A stretch of 64,000 nucleotides of DNA from Brevibacillus choshinensis (GTDB lineage: Bacteria; Bacillota; Bacilli; Brevibacillales; Brevibacillaceae): the NCBI RefSeq assembly GCF_001420695.1, contig NZ_LJJB01000007.1, forward strand, positions 209,890 to 273,889. Reading direction: 5' to 3'. The notes under the pieces were generated by a model. That model ran no database searches. It was not told the DNA's origin and was given only the letters and a program-made list of their open reading frames with translations. The number at the start of each line of letters is the position of its first letter. The first letter of the stretch is position 1. Both the position numbers and the translations under genes were made by a program. Positions 7,220-15,365 of the stretch are shown piece by piece.

Positions 7220-8398
7220 ATGCGCCCATTGGATGGGATCACGGTAGTCGCACTGGAGCAGGCTGTAGCCGCACCGTTTGCGACCCGCCAATTAGCGGAG
7301 CTGGGAGCGAGAGTGATCAAAATTGAAAGGCCAGATGTAGGGGACTTTGCTCGCCACTACGACAAGACGGTCAATGGGATGTCGAGTCATTTTGTGTGGT
7401 GCAATCATTCCAAAGAGTCGCTCACCTTGAATGTCAAACAACCAGAGGCAAAGGAAATTCTCGACCAACTATTGTCACGTGCTGACGTGTTTATTCAAAA
7501 TTTCGGGCCGGGCGCCATAGATCGTCTTGGCTTTGGGATTGACGTTTTAAAGGAGAAGTACCCGCAATTGATCATTTGCAGCATCTCCGGCTATGGAGAA
7601 AACGGACCTTATCGGGAAAAGAAAGCGTACGATTTGCTCGTTCAATGTGAGGCTGGCCTCGTCTCTGTGACAGGATCGGAGGAGGTTCCTTCCAAGGTAG
7701 GGATTTCTGTAGCCGATATTGCCGCCGGTATGTATGCTTACTCCGGCATTTTGACCGCATTGATCGCGCGTGGTAAGACTGGCAAAGGAAGCGTGCTGGA
7801 AATCTCCATGCTCGAAGCGTTGGGGGAATGGATGGGATTTCCACTTTATTATACGAATTACAGCGGTACAGAGCCGAAGCGAAATGGAGCTAGTCACGCG
7901 ACGATCTACCCGTATGGACCTTTCCGTACTAGGAATGACAAGACCGTATTTCTCGCGATCCAAAACGAGCGAGAATGGGAGATGTTTTGTCAGCACGTAA
8001 TCCTGCAACCAGAACTTTGCGAGGATGTACGGTTCGCGACCAATTCAAATCGGCTGCAAAACAGCGATGTGCTGCAAGGCATAATTGATGTGGTGTTTCA
8101 GCAATTGACGGCTGAGGAGGTCATCGAGCGTCTGGAGCAGGCCAAGATCGCCAATGCACGACTCAATACGGTGCAAGACTTTTGGGATCATCCGCAGCTC
8201 AAGGCGCGTAATCGCTGGCGGCAGGTGGAAACCCCGGTAGGACCTGTACAAAGTCTGCTGCCCCCGGTAACGATGGAAGGCGTGGAACCACACATGGGAC
8301 CGATTCCGGAGCTAGGTCAGCACAACCAGAAAATCCTTATGGAGTGCGGGTATGACGAGGGTACGATCCGCAAGTGGCAAGAAGCGGGTGTTGTGTAG
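7220..8398 (+). CDS. Class III (CaiB/BaiF) CoA-transferase
   Basis: A 392-aa family III CoA-transferase. The N-terminal signature (LDGITVVALEQAVAAPFATR) and the catalytic aspartate D166 (GISVADIAAGMYA) are present. These enzymes move CoA, commonly from succinyl-CoA, to acids such as malate, citramalate, itaconate, glutarate or HMG. It abuts a CitE-like lyase with no gap, an arrangement known for malyl-CoA, citramalyl-CoA and itaconyl-CoA routes, so malate or citramalate is the leading guess. Given the HMG-CoA genes downstream, HMG activation is an alternative. ATG at 7220 after GATAGAGGGG. Confidence 0.85.
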   Translation: MRPLDGITVVALEQAVAAPFATRQLAELGARVIKIERPDVGDFARHYDKTVNGMSSHFVWCNHSKESLTLNVKQPEAKEILDQLLSRADVFIQNFGPGAIDRLGFGIDVLKEKYPQLIICSISGYGENGPYREKKAYDLLVQCEAGLVSVTGSEEVPSKVGISVADIAAGMYAYSGILTALIARGKTGKGSVLEISMLEALGEWMGFPLYYTNYSGTEPKRNGASHATIYPYGPFRTRNDKTVFLAIQNEREWEMFCQHVILQPELCEDVRFATNSNRLQNSDVLQGIIDVVFQQLTAEEVIERLEQAKIANARLNTVQDFWDHPQLKARNRWRQVETPVGPVQSLLPPVTMEGVEPHMGPIPELGQHNQKILMECGYDEGTIRKWQEAGVV

Positions 8399-9313
8399 AT
8401 GAAGCAGATGCACACATGGATCTTCGTACCTGGCTCGGATCCGAAAAAGCTGGAAAAGGTCGAGCAATTGCTTTCCGATGCCGTCATTTTCGACCTCGAG
8501 GATGCGGTACCTGCACAGGAAAAAGCACTTGCGAGAAGGCTGGTGAAAGAGGAGCTTCAGCATGTGCCGCGGCAAGGAACGCCAGCTCGGTACGTGCGGG
8601 TCAATGCGGTGGACACTCCCTTTTTCGAGCAGGATGTGAAAGGAATCGATGGGGTGGGACTCAGGGGAGTCGTCCTGCCCAAAGCCGAGGATGTGCAATC
8701 AGTAGCGAGACTGGATGCGTTGCTCGATCAGTTGCCGGGCACCGAAAACGGTGTGGATGGCGGGCAAGATCGACGGGTAGAGATCGTCCCGCTGATCGAG
8801 TCGGCTCGAGGCTTGTTTCACGCGTATGAGATTGCCAGAGCGAGCAAAAGAATCAAGCGGCTGATGTTCGGTTCCATTGATTTTGCCCTCGATATTCAGG
8901 CAGAGCTGACCCCAGAGGGACAAGAACTGCTCTACGCGCGGTCACAGCTGGTCGTCGTATCCAGGGCAGCAGGCATCGGTGCGCCGATCGATGCTGTGTT
9001 TCCGAATTTTCGTGACAAGGATGGACTGATCCGCGAGACGCAGCGTGCCAAACAGCTCGGCTTTCAAGGCAAATTACTCATTCATCCATGTCAGATCGGA
9101 CCCGTACGAGAAGTGTTCATCCCGAGCCGTGAAGAAATCGTCGAAGCCGAGTTGATCGTAGCCTCCTATCAAGAAGCGCTGGCAGCGGGAATCGGCAGCA
9201 TCCAGGTGCGTGGCAGGATGGTCGATGCTCCAGTCTATGAACGGGCAAAGCGTGTCGTGGAAGAGGTCTCCCATCTTATCAATACCAAGGAGAAGAGCGA
9301 TGAGCGTAAGTAA
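8399..9313 (+). CDS. CitE-like (malyl-/citramalyl-CoA) lyase
   Basis: A 304-aa HpcH/HpaI-CitE family protein. Motifs include WIFVPGSDPKKLEK, the acidic IFDLEDAV, the CoA/metal arginine region RYVRVNA, PLIESARG and MFGSIDFALD with the Mg-binding Asp. The late segment GAPIDAVFPNFRD and the LLIHPCQI tail match stand-alone acyl-CoA lyases rather than the beta subunit of citrate lyase, and no citrate-lyase alpha or gamma gene is nearby. It would split malyl-CoA to acetyl-CoA plus glyoxylate, or citramalyl-CoA to acetyl-CoA plus pyruvate. It starts directly after the CoA-transferase stop and overlaps the next gene by 14 bp. Confidence 0.82.
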   Translation: MKQMHTWIFVPGSDPKKLEKVEQLLSDAVIFDLEDAVPAQEKALARRLVKEELQHVPRQGTPARYVRVNAVDTPFFEQDVKGIDGVGLRGVVLPKAEDVQSVARLDALLDQLPGTENGVDGGQDRRVEIVPLIESARGLFHAYEIARASKRIKRLMFGSIDFALDIQAELTPEGQELLYARSQLVVVSRAAGIGAPIDAVFPNFRDKDGLIRETQRAKQLGFQGKLLIHPCQIGPVREVFIPSREEIVEAELIVASYQEALAAGIGSIQVRGRMVDAPVYERAKRVVEEVSHLINTKEKSDERK

Positions 9314-10514
9314 AGAGTTCGCCCAATACGTAACAACGTTGAGATATGCGGATATGCCGGCAGAAGTGGTGGCTTTTGCTAAAATTTGCATTCTTGATTG
9401 GCTGGGATCAGCTCTGGCCGGTTCCAGCCAATCACCGGTGCAGATGATAGCGCAAGTGGCAGCCGAGCTGGGGGGAGCAGAGCAAGCTACCCTGATGACC
9501 GGAGGCAGATCATCCGTGACACATGCAGCGCTGGTCAATGGTGCCTCCAGTCATATCGTCGAGCTGGATGATATCCACAAGGCTTCGATCATTCATGCAG
9601 GAACAGTCGTAATCCCTGCAGCATTGGCGATCGCGGAATGGAAGCAAAAGAGCGGCGAGGAGCTGATCGAAGCCGTCGTGGCAGGCTATGAAGTCTGTTA
9701 TCGGATTGGGGAGGCTGTCTCTCCGTCTCATTACTATTATTGGCACAACACGGCCACCTGCGGAACGTTCGGTGCGGCCGTGGCTGCAAGCAAGCTGCTT
9801 GGACAAAACGAAGAGCAGATCGTGCATACGCTGGGGAGCGCAGGGACACAGGCAGCCGGACTGTGGGAGTTTATCGAGGATGGTGCCATGTCCAAACAGC
9901 TCCATCCTGGAAAAGCGGCGATGAACGGCATTGTCGCTGCGCTGCTAGCGGAAAAGGGTTTTACCGGAGCGAGTAAAATCTTAGAGGGAGATCGAGGATT
10001 TGTCCGTGCGATGTCGCAGGAAGGAAATGCCGAAGAGATGTCGCGAGGCTTGGGCAGTGTGTACAAGATCTTGGAAAACTCATTTAAAATTCACGCCTCT
10101 TGCAGGCATACGCACCACGCGATCGATTTAATGGTAGCTATGATTGCTCAGCATGGGATTTCATGGCGGGAGGTTGAAAAAGTCCGCGTCCACACGTATC
10201 AGGTAGCGCTGACGATCACAGACAATCCTGACCCGTCGACTGTGTATGCAGCCAAGTTTAGTCTGCAGTATTGTGTCGCCCTCGCGCTGGTCAAAGGCAG
10301 TGCCGGACTGACTGATTTTTCTGAGGAGGCTCTCCATGACCCGGCGATTCGGGAGGTAATGCGCCGAGTGGAGGTGTCAGTCGATCCCGCCATCCATGCG
10401 TGTTATCCGGGAAAATGGGAGGCAACAGTCGAGCTCGTGCTCGCTGATGGGTCGACTCTACAGCAGCATGCGGAATATCCAAAGGGAGATCCAGAAAATC
10501 CGGTGACGTATTAA
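9300..10514 (+). CDS. MmgE/PrpD-family protein, C-terminus cut by an in-frame TAA
   Basis: MmgE/PrpD proteins include 2-methylcitrate dehydratase, cis-aconitate decarboxylase and related epimerases. The N-terminus (VVAFAKICILDWLGSALAGS), the SHIVELDDIHKASIIHAG segment and the FKIHASCRHTHHAID region are family features. The start is ATG 9300, overlapping the lyase gene by 14 bp. The product ends after 404 residues at GDPENPVTY-TAA. The same frame then continues for 44 family-like codons to a TGA at 10647, so the gene seems truncated by one nonsense change or a read error. Role in the pathway: dehydration or isomerisation of a dicarboxylate, not defined. Confidence 0.8.
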   Translation: MSVSKEFAQYVTTLRYADMPAEVVAFAKICILDWLGSALAGSSQSPVQMIAQVAAELGGAEQATLMTGGRSSVTHAALVNGASSHIVELDDIHKASIIHAGTVVIPAALAIAEWKQKSGEELIEAVVAGYEVCYRIGEAVSPSHYYYWHNTATCGTFGAAVAASKLLGQNEEQIVHTLGSAGTQAAGLWEFIEDGAMSKQLHPGKAAMNGIVAALLAEKGFTGASKILEGDRGFVRAMSQEGNAEEMSRGLGSVYKILENSFKIHASCRHTHHAIDLMVAMIAQHGISWREVEKVRVHTYQVALTITDNPDPSTVYAAKFSLQYCVALALVKGSAGLTDFSEEALHDPAIREVMRRVEVSVDPAIHACYPGKWEATVELVLADGSTLQQHAEYPKGDPENPVTY

Positions 10515-10649
10515 GAGATCGTACAGAAATTTCGGGCATTGACCTTGGACCAACCACAGGAGACGATCCATCATTATTTGCGGATGATCGAAAATCTGGA
10601 GCAAGTCCCGGATGTGACGATGTTCTTTGCTCAGATGAAAGGGAGATGA
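10512..10649 (+). other. In-frame continuation of the MmgE/PrpD gene beyond the TAA
   Basis: After TAA at 10512 the same frame reads EIVQKFRALTLDQPQETIHH... for 44 codons to TGA at 10647-10649, without other stops. EIVxKFRxLT is what PrpD-family C-termini look like after a GDPENP motif. Its TGA overlaps the sdhC ATG as ATGA, the same coupling seen at the sdhA/sdhB junction, so the original gene of about 449 codons ended here. Confidence 0.7.
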
Positions 10650-11293
10650 AGAGCGTGGGCACGAGCAAGGCGGTTTCAGCCCCTCTGGTACAAAATCATT
10701 TTCTGCTTTCCAGGCTGCACTCTCTGGCAGGAATCGTACCGCTGGGCGCTTTTTTGATCGAACATTTTTATTCGAACGCCATCGCTCTGTTGGGTGCTTC
10801 CGCGTACGACAAGCAGGTGGCAGCGTTGCAAGGCATCCCGTTGGTGTGGGTGCTCGAGATCGTTTTTATTCTCATTCCCTTGCTCTATCACGCGGGCTAT
10901 GGTATCTATCTGGCTTTTTTGTCGACACCCAATACGCGCTCCTATGGATACTCGAGCAACTGGCGATTTCTTCTACAGCGGGTAAGTGGTATCGTGACGC
11001 TCCTGTTTGTGGTCTATCACGTCTGGAGCTTTCGATTGAAGAGCGCTTTTTTCGGCATGGATGTCCATTTCGATGCAGTGTCCTCTCATCTGTTGAATCC
11101 GTGGATCTTTACTTTTTACGTGTTGGGGATCCTCTCCACGACTTTTCATTTTACCAACGGCTTGTGGTCAGGGTTGATCACTTGGGGGATCACGGCAGGT
11201 CCACGTGCCCAGCAATGGTCTGGACGAATCATGCTACTCCTGTTTTTCTTGCTCAGCTTGGTCGGATTGGCGAGCCTCATTGCGTTTATCTAG
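10646..11293 (+). CDS. sdhC: Succinate dehydrogenase cytochrome b558 subunit (SdhC-type)
   Basis: A 215-aa membrane anchor with five hydrophobic segments, very like Bacillus SdhC. All four axial heme ligands are visible: H40 (FLIEHFY), H82 (YHAGYG), H125 (VYHVWS) and H168 (TTFHFTNGLW). It would bind two b hemes and pass electrons from SdhA/B to menaquinone. ATG at 10646 overlaps the end of the (extended) MmgE/PrpD frame. Its location inside a catabolic operon marks it as a dedicated second copy, assuming the usual housekeeping sdh operon exists elsewhere. Confidence 0.92.
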   Translation: MKSVGTSKAVSAPLVQNHFLLSRLHSLAGIVPLGAFLIEHFYSNAIALLGASAYDKQVAALQGIPLVWVLEIVFILIPLLYHAGYGIYLAFLSTPNTRSYGYSSNWRFLLQRVSGIVTLLFVVYHVWSFRLKSAFFGMDVHFDAVSSHLLNPWIFTFYVLGILSTTFHFTNGLWSGLITWGITAGPRAQQWSGRIMLLLFFLLSLVGLASLIAFI

Positions 11294-11320
11294 CGTTACG
11301 AGAAAAGGGATGTGAGAGAG

Positions 11321-13123
11321 ATGAAGCAGGAAGACGTCATTGTCATTGGCGGAGGGCTGGCTGGTTTGATGGCTGCTATCCAGATCGCAGAAAAGGGAGG
11401 GCGGGTAAAGCTGTTTTCGCTCGTTCCGGTTCGCAGGTCCCACTCCGTCTGTGCCCAAGGTGGAATCAATGGAGCCGTCAATACAAAAGGAGAGGGCGAC
11501 TCCACATGGGAGCATTTTGACGATACGATCTACGGCGGTGATTTTTTAGCCGATCAGCCACCGGTCAAAGCGATGTGCGAGGCTGCGCCCGAGATCATTT
11601 ATTTGTTCGACCGGATGGGCGTGCAGTTCAATCGGACGTTAGAAGGACAGATCGACTTTCGCAGGCTCGGTGGCGCCAAATATTCGCGGACAGCTTTTGC
11701 CGGAGCGACGACTGGGCAACAGCTGCTGTACGCCTTGGATGAACAGGTCAGAAGGTACGAAACAGAAGGCTTAATCGAAAAGTTCGAGTACTGGGAGTTT
11801 TTATCTCTGCTATTGGATGAAGAGCCGCGCTGCCGGGGGATTGTGGCCCAAGATCTGAAGTCGATGGAGATTCGCTCGTTTCGAGCGGATGCAGTCATTT
11901 TGGCTGCGGGTGGGATCGGCTACATTTTCCGTAAAAGCACCAACTCGGTGATCAATACAGGAAGCGCCCACAGCATCGCCTATCAGCAAGGTGTGCATTA
12001 CGCCAACCCTGAGTTCATCCAAATTCATCCGACGGCGATTCCGGGAGATGACAAGCTGCGGCTGATGTCAGAATCTGCGCGAGGTGAAGGCGGGCGTCTG
12101 TGGGTGTACCGGGACGGCAAGCCGTGGTATTTCCTAGAGGAAAAGTACCCTGCTTACGGGAATCTTGTGCCACGCGATATCGCCACCCGAGAAATCTTTC
12201 ACGTCTGCGTCGATCTGAAGCTGGGGATCAACGGCGAAAACATGGTTTATCTCGACATTTCCCACCTTCCGACGAAGCAGCTGGACGAAAAGCTCGGAGG
12301 CATTCTGGATATCTACGAAAAATTTGTGGGCGATGACCCACGCAAAGTTCCCATGCATATCTTTCCCGCGATGCATTATTCCATGGGCGGGCTCGCGGTC
12401 GATTACAACCAGATGACCAACATCAAAGGCGTGTTTGCTTGCGGAGAGTGCGATCATCAGTACCATGGCGCGAACCGTTTGGGGGCGAACTCGCTCGTCT
12501 CAGCCGTGTATGGCGGGATGGTGGCGGGCCCTGCCGCCCTGCGATACATTTCTGGCCTCGCCAACTCTGCGGATGACCTGTCCTCGAGCTTTTATGAGAC
12601 GGAGCAAAAGAGGCAGGAAGCAGCATATGCCGAGCTCATTCGGATGGAAGGTCCGGAGAATCCATACCAGCTGCATCTGGAGATGAGCGACTGGATGGTC
12701 GAGCATGTGACTGTCGTCCGTTACAATGATCGACTGGACAAAACGGATGAAAAGCTGCAGGAGCTCTTGGAGAGATGGAAGCGGATCGGTGTCGATGATA
12801 CGTCCCATTACAGCAACAAGTCGGTGGCGTTTACGCGCCAGCTGCAAAACATGCTGCAATTGGCGCGAGTCATCACGCTGGGCGCTCGGAACCGGAATGA
12901 GAGTCGAGGGGCCCATTACAAGCCAGAATTTCCTGATCGGGATGACGAGCAGTGGTTGAAGACGACGCTTGCAACTCATACAGCAGAGGGACCGATCTTT
13001 CACTACAAGGACGTGGACCTTTCCCACATTCAGCCGCGAGCGAGAAGGTATGATGTCGTGAAGGAGAGAGAGGCGACTGGCTCTACCCCGAGCGGTCAGG
13101 AGCAGGAAGGGGTCGCCAAATGA
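11321..13123 (+). CDS. sdhA: Succinate dehydrogenase / fumarate reductase flavoprotein subunit
   Basis: A 600-aa SdhA/FrdA flavoprotein. It has the FAD Rossmann motif (VIVIGGGLAGLMAAIQ), the histidine for covalent FAD (RRSHSVCAQGGING), the substrate-loop HPTAIPG and RLMSESARGEGGRLW, the catalytic Arg region and the GECDHQYHGANRLGANSL motif. It is close to Bacillus SdhA, for example in the DDPRKVPMHIFPAMHYSMGG stretch. ATG 11321 is preferred over GTG 11312 because AAAAGGG is better spaced to it. In this operon the substrate may be succinate or methylsuccinate, the latter inferred only from context. Confidence 0.9.
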   Translation: MKQEDVIVIGGGLAGLMAAIQIAEKGGRVKLFSLVPVRRSHSVCAQGGINGAVNTKGEGDSTWEHFDDTIYGGDFLADQPPVKAMCEAAPEIIYLFDRMGVQFNRTLEGQIDFRRLGGAKYSRTAFAGATTGQQLLYALDEQVRRYETEGLIEKFEYWEFLSLLLDEEPRCRGIVAQDLKSMEIRSFRADAVILAAGGIGYIFRKSTNSVINTGSAHSIAYQQGVHYANPEFIQIHPTAIPGDDKLRLMSESARGEGGRLWVYRDGKPWYFLEEKYPAYGNLVPRDIATREIFHVCVDLKLGINGENMVYLDISHLPTKQLDEKLGGILDIYEKFVGDDPRKVPMHIFPAMHYSMGGLAVDYNQMTNIKGVFACGECDHQYHGANRLGANSLVSAVYGGMVAGPAALRYISGLANSADDLSSSFYETEQKRQEAAYAELIRMEGPENPYQLHLEMSDWMVEHVTVVRYNDRLDKTDEKLQELLERWKRIGVDDTSHYSNKSVAFTRQLQNMLQLARVITLGARNRNESRGAHYKPEFPDRDDEQWLKTTLATHTAEGPIFHYKDVDLSHIQPRARRYDVVKEREATGSTPSGQEQEGVAK

Positions 13124-13872
13124 CTCAGACACAGCGAATTCGAATCAAGGTAAAGCGACAGGATGCTTCGGGTCAGACGCCCTATTGGGAGGAATTCGAC
13201 GTACCCTACCGCAAAAATATGAATGTCATCTCGGCCCTGATGGAAATCCAGCGAAATCCAGTCCGCGTCGACGGTGTGCGAGTACGCTCCGTGCTGTGGG
13301 AGTACAATTGTCTGGAAGAGGTGTGCGGGGCGTGCAGCATGCGGATCAATGGCAAGGTGCGTCAAGCTTGTTCTGCTCTGATTGACCGGTTGGAACAGCC
13401 GATTGTGCTGGAGCCGATGAGCACGTTTCCCGTCGAGAAGGATTTGATCGTCAATCGTCAAATTATGTTCGAAGGCTTGCAAAAAATCAAAGGGTGGATC
13501 GCCATCGACGGTACCTATCCACTAGGAGCAGGACCGCGGATTGCACCGGATGAACAGCAGGAGGCTTACAAATACGCGACGTGCATGACGTGCGGCTGCT
13601 GTCTGGAGGCGTGTCCGAATGTGAATGACCATTCCCCCTATTTGGGTCCGCAGGCGATGGCCCAAGCAAAGTATTTTAATAGCCATCCGATCGGCAAAAT
13701 GATGGCAAAGGAGCGCCTCGAAACGGTCGTGAGTAACGAGGGGATCGCGGGCTGCGGCAATTCGCAAAACTGTGTGCAAGTATGTCCAAAGGAAATTCCG
13801 TTGACGACCGCGCTCGCCGAGTTGAATCGAGATGCGAACCGCTACATGCTGCGAAAGCTATTGAAAGGGTGA
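13120..13872 (+). CDS. sdhB: Succinate dehydrogenase iron-sulfur subunit
   Basis: A 250-aa SdhB. A plant-type [2Fe-2S] domain (EYNCLEEVCGACSMRIN...C) is followed by two cysteine clusters for [4Fe-4S] and [3Fe-4S] centres (CMTCGCCLEACP and CGNSQNCVQVCP). It overlaps the SdhA stop as ATGA, implying translational coupling, and ends 5 bp before the fumarase alpha ATG. Together with sdhC and sdhA it makes a full membrane-bound enzyme. Confidence 0.92.
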   Translation: MTQTQRIRIKVKRQDASGQTPYWEEFDVPYRKNMNVISALMEIQRNPVRVDGVRVRSVLWEYNCLEEVCGACSMRINGKVRQACSALIDRLEQPIVLEPMSTFPVEKDLIVNRQIMFEGLQKIKGWIAIDGTYPLGAGPRIAPDEQQEAYKYATCMTCGCCLEACPNVNDHSPYLGPQAMAQAKYFNSHPIGKMMAKERLETVVSNEGIAGCGNSQNCVQVCPKEIPLTTALAELNRDANRYMLRKLLKG

Positions 13873-13877
13873 CGCCG

Positions 13878-14720
13878 ATGCGGGAAGTAACCTATGAGCA
13901 GATTGTCGACGCCGTGAAATCGCTCTGCATCGAGGCAAATGTGGAGCTAGGTCCTGATGTTGTGGCCGCCATGCGGGAGGCCAAGGAGAAAGAGAAGTCT
14001 GCCGTTGCCGACGAGGTATTGTCGCAGCTGCTGCAAAATGCTGAGATCGCCGCGTCAGAGCGGGTACCGATGTGCCAGGATACAGGGATGGCAGTCTTTC
14101 TCGTCGAGCTGGGACAGGATTGCCATATCGTTGGAGGAAGCCTGTACGACGCTGTAAACGAAGGGATTCGTAGAGGCTATGGCGACGGATACTTGCGTGC
14201 CTCTATCGTCCATGATCCCATCCTGCGTAAAAATACAGGAGACAATACGCCGGGCATCGTGCATGTCGAGCTGGTAGTAGGGAATGCCTGCACCATTCAT
14301 ATGACGGCCAAAGGCTTTGGCAGTGAAAATATGAGTTGTTTGCAAATGATGAAGCCGTCAGATGGGATCGAGGCTGTCAAAGCCTTTGTCGTTGAAACCG
14401 TGCGCCTGGCGGGTCCCAACGCTTGTCCGCCTGTTGTGGTTGGCGTTGGCCTAGGAGGAAACTTTGAGATGTCGGCCTATTTGGCTAAGCGAGCCTTGTT
14501 TCGCCCGATTGGAGAACGAAATAGTCGGGAGGATGCGGCAGAGCTGGAGCTGGCTCTCCTGGAGCAGATCAACCAGATCGGACTAGGCCCACAAGGAATG
14601 GGAGGGCGCACGACAGCACTAGACGTTCATGTAGAGCTGTACGCGACGCATATCGCGGGTCTTCCAGTAGCCGTCAACATCAATTGCCATGCCAGTCGCC
14701 ATAAGCATGTCACATTGTAG
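13878..14720 (+). CDS. Class I fumarate hydratase / mesaconase, alpha subunit
   Basis: A 280-aa alpha subunit of two-component class I (oxygen-sensitive [4Fe-4S]) fumarase or L(+)-tartrate dehydratase. Cluster cysteines appear in PMCQDTGMA, in the GFGSENMSCLQMM region and in ACPPVVVGVGLGG. The ATG at 13878 follows GGGTGACGCC 5 bp after sdhB. Class I fumarases often hydrate mesaconate to (S)-citramalate as well as fumarate to malate. Position between succinate dehydrogenase and the CoA-transferase/CitE pair in reaction logic makes either substrate plausible. Confidence 0.85.
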   Translation: MREVTYEQIVDAVKSLCIEANVELGPDVVAAMREAKEKEKSAVADEVLSQLLQNAEIAASERVPMCQDTGMAVFLVELGQDCHIVGGSLYDAVNEGIRRGYGDGYLRASIVHDPILRKNTGDNTPGIVHVELVVGNACTIHMTAKGFGSENMSCLQMMKPSDGIEAVKAFVVETVRLAGPNACPPVVVGVGLGGNFEMSAYLAKRALFRPIGERNSREDAAELELALLEQINQIGLGPQGMGGRTTALDVHVELYATHIAGLPVAVNINCHASRHKHVTL

Positions 14721-14729
14721 GAGGAGCCG

Positions 14730-15272
14730 ATGTCAGCCAAGCAACTCACATTGCCGCTCGATCAGGAACAAATCAATGGGCTACGTGCCGGGGATAGGGT
14801 GGAGCTAACCGGGTGGATGTATACGGCGCGCGATGCGGCGCACAAGCGGATGGCAGAATCACTGCAAGTGGGTGAGGAGCTGCCTGTCGAGCTCGTGGGA
14901 CAGACGATTTACTATGTCGGTCCGACGCCCGCCAAGCCCGGGCAGGTCATCGGATCGGCAGGGCCGACTACCAGTAGCCGCATGGATCCGTATACACCAG
15001 CCCTGTTAGCGCTCGGATTAAAGGGAATGATCGGCAAAGGAAGTCGGAGTGAGACGGTCAAACAAGCCATCGTTCAATCGCAGGCCGTCTACTTTGCAGC
15101 GATCGGTGGGGCGGGTGCTCTAATCGCCAAAACCATCCGTGCCGCTGAAATGGTCGCCTATCATGACCTCGGTACAGAAGCCATCTACCGTTTGGAAGTG
15201 GAACGCTTTCCTGTGATCGTCATCAATGACATCGCAGGCGGGGATCTGTATCAGCAATCGCAATCGCTTTGA
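14730..15272 (+). CDS. Class I fumarate hydratase / mesaconase, beta subunit
   Basis: A 180-aa beta subunit that pairs with the preceding alpha subunit. It contains GQTIYYVGPTPAKPGQVIGS, the SAGPTTSSRMDPYTP segment and KGMIGKG, all typical of the C-terminal half of class I fumarases. It begins 9 bp after the alpha stop with AGGAGG upstream. It is the last enzyme gene of the first block; the GntR regulator follows after about 95 bp. Confidence 0.85.
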   Translation: MSAKQLTLPLDQEQINGLRAGDRVELTGWMYTARDAAHKRMAESLQVGEELPVELVGQTIYYVGPTPAKPGQVIGSAGPTTSSRMDPYTPALLALGLKGMIGKGSRSETVKQAIVQSQAVYFAAIGGAGALIAKTIRAAEMVAYHDLGTEAIYRLEVERFPVIVINDIAGGDLYQQSQSL

Positions 15273-15365
15273 GTCTGAATCACTAGACAAAGGAAGCCAG
15301 ATACCCTATCCTAATCCTAGCATCTGGATGACGAGTGAGAGAGAAAGCGAAAGGGCGAGCCATGG

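Noticed and set aside
15288-15334. CCAGAT...ATCTGG inverted repeat between the fumarase beta and GntR genes as a terminator
   Set aside because: The stem is only 6 bp with a long loop and no T-run; read-through into the GntR gene is more likely.
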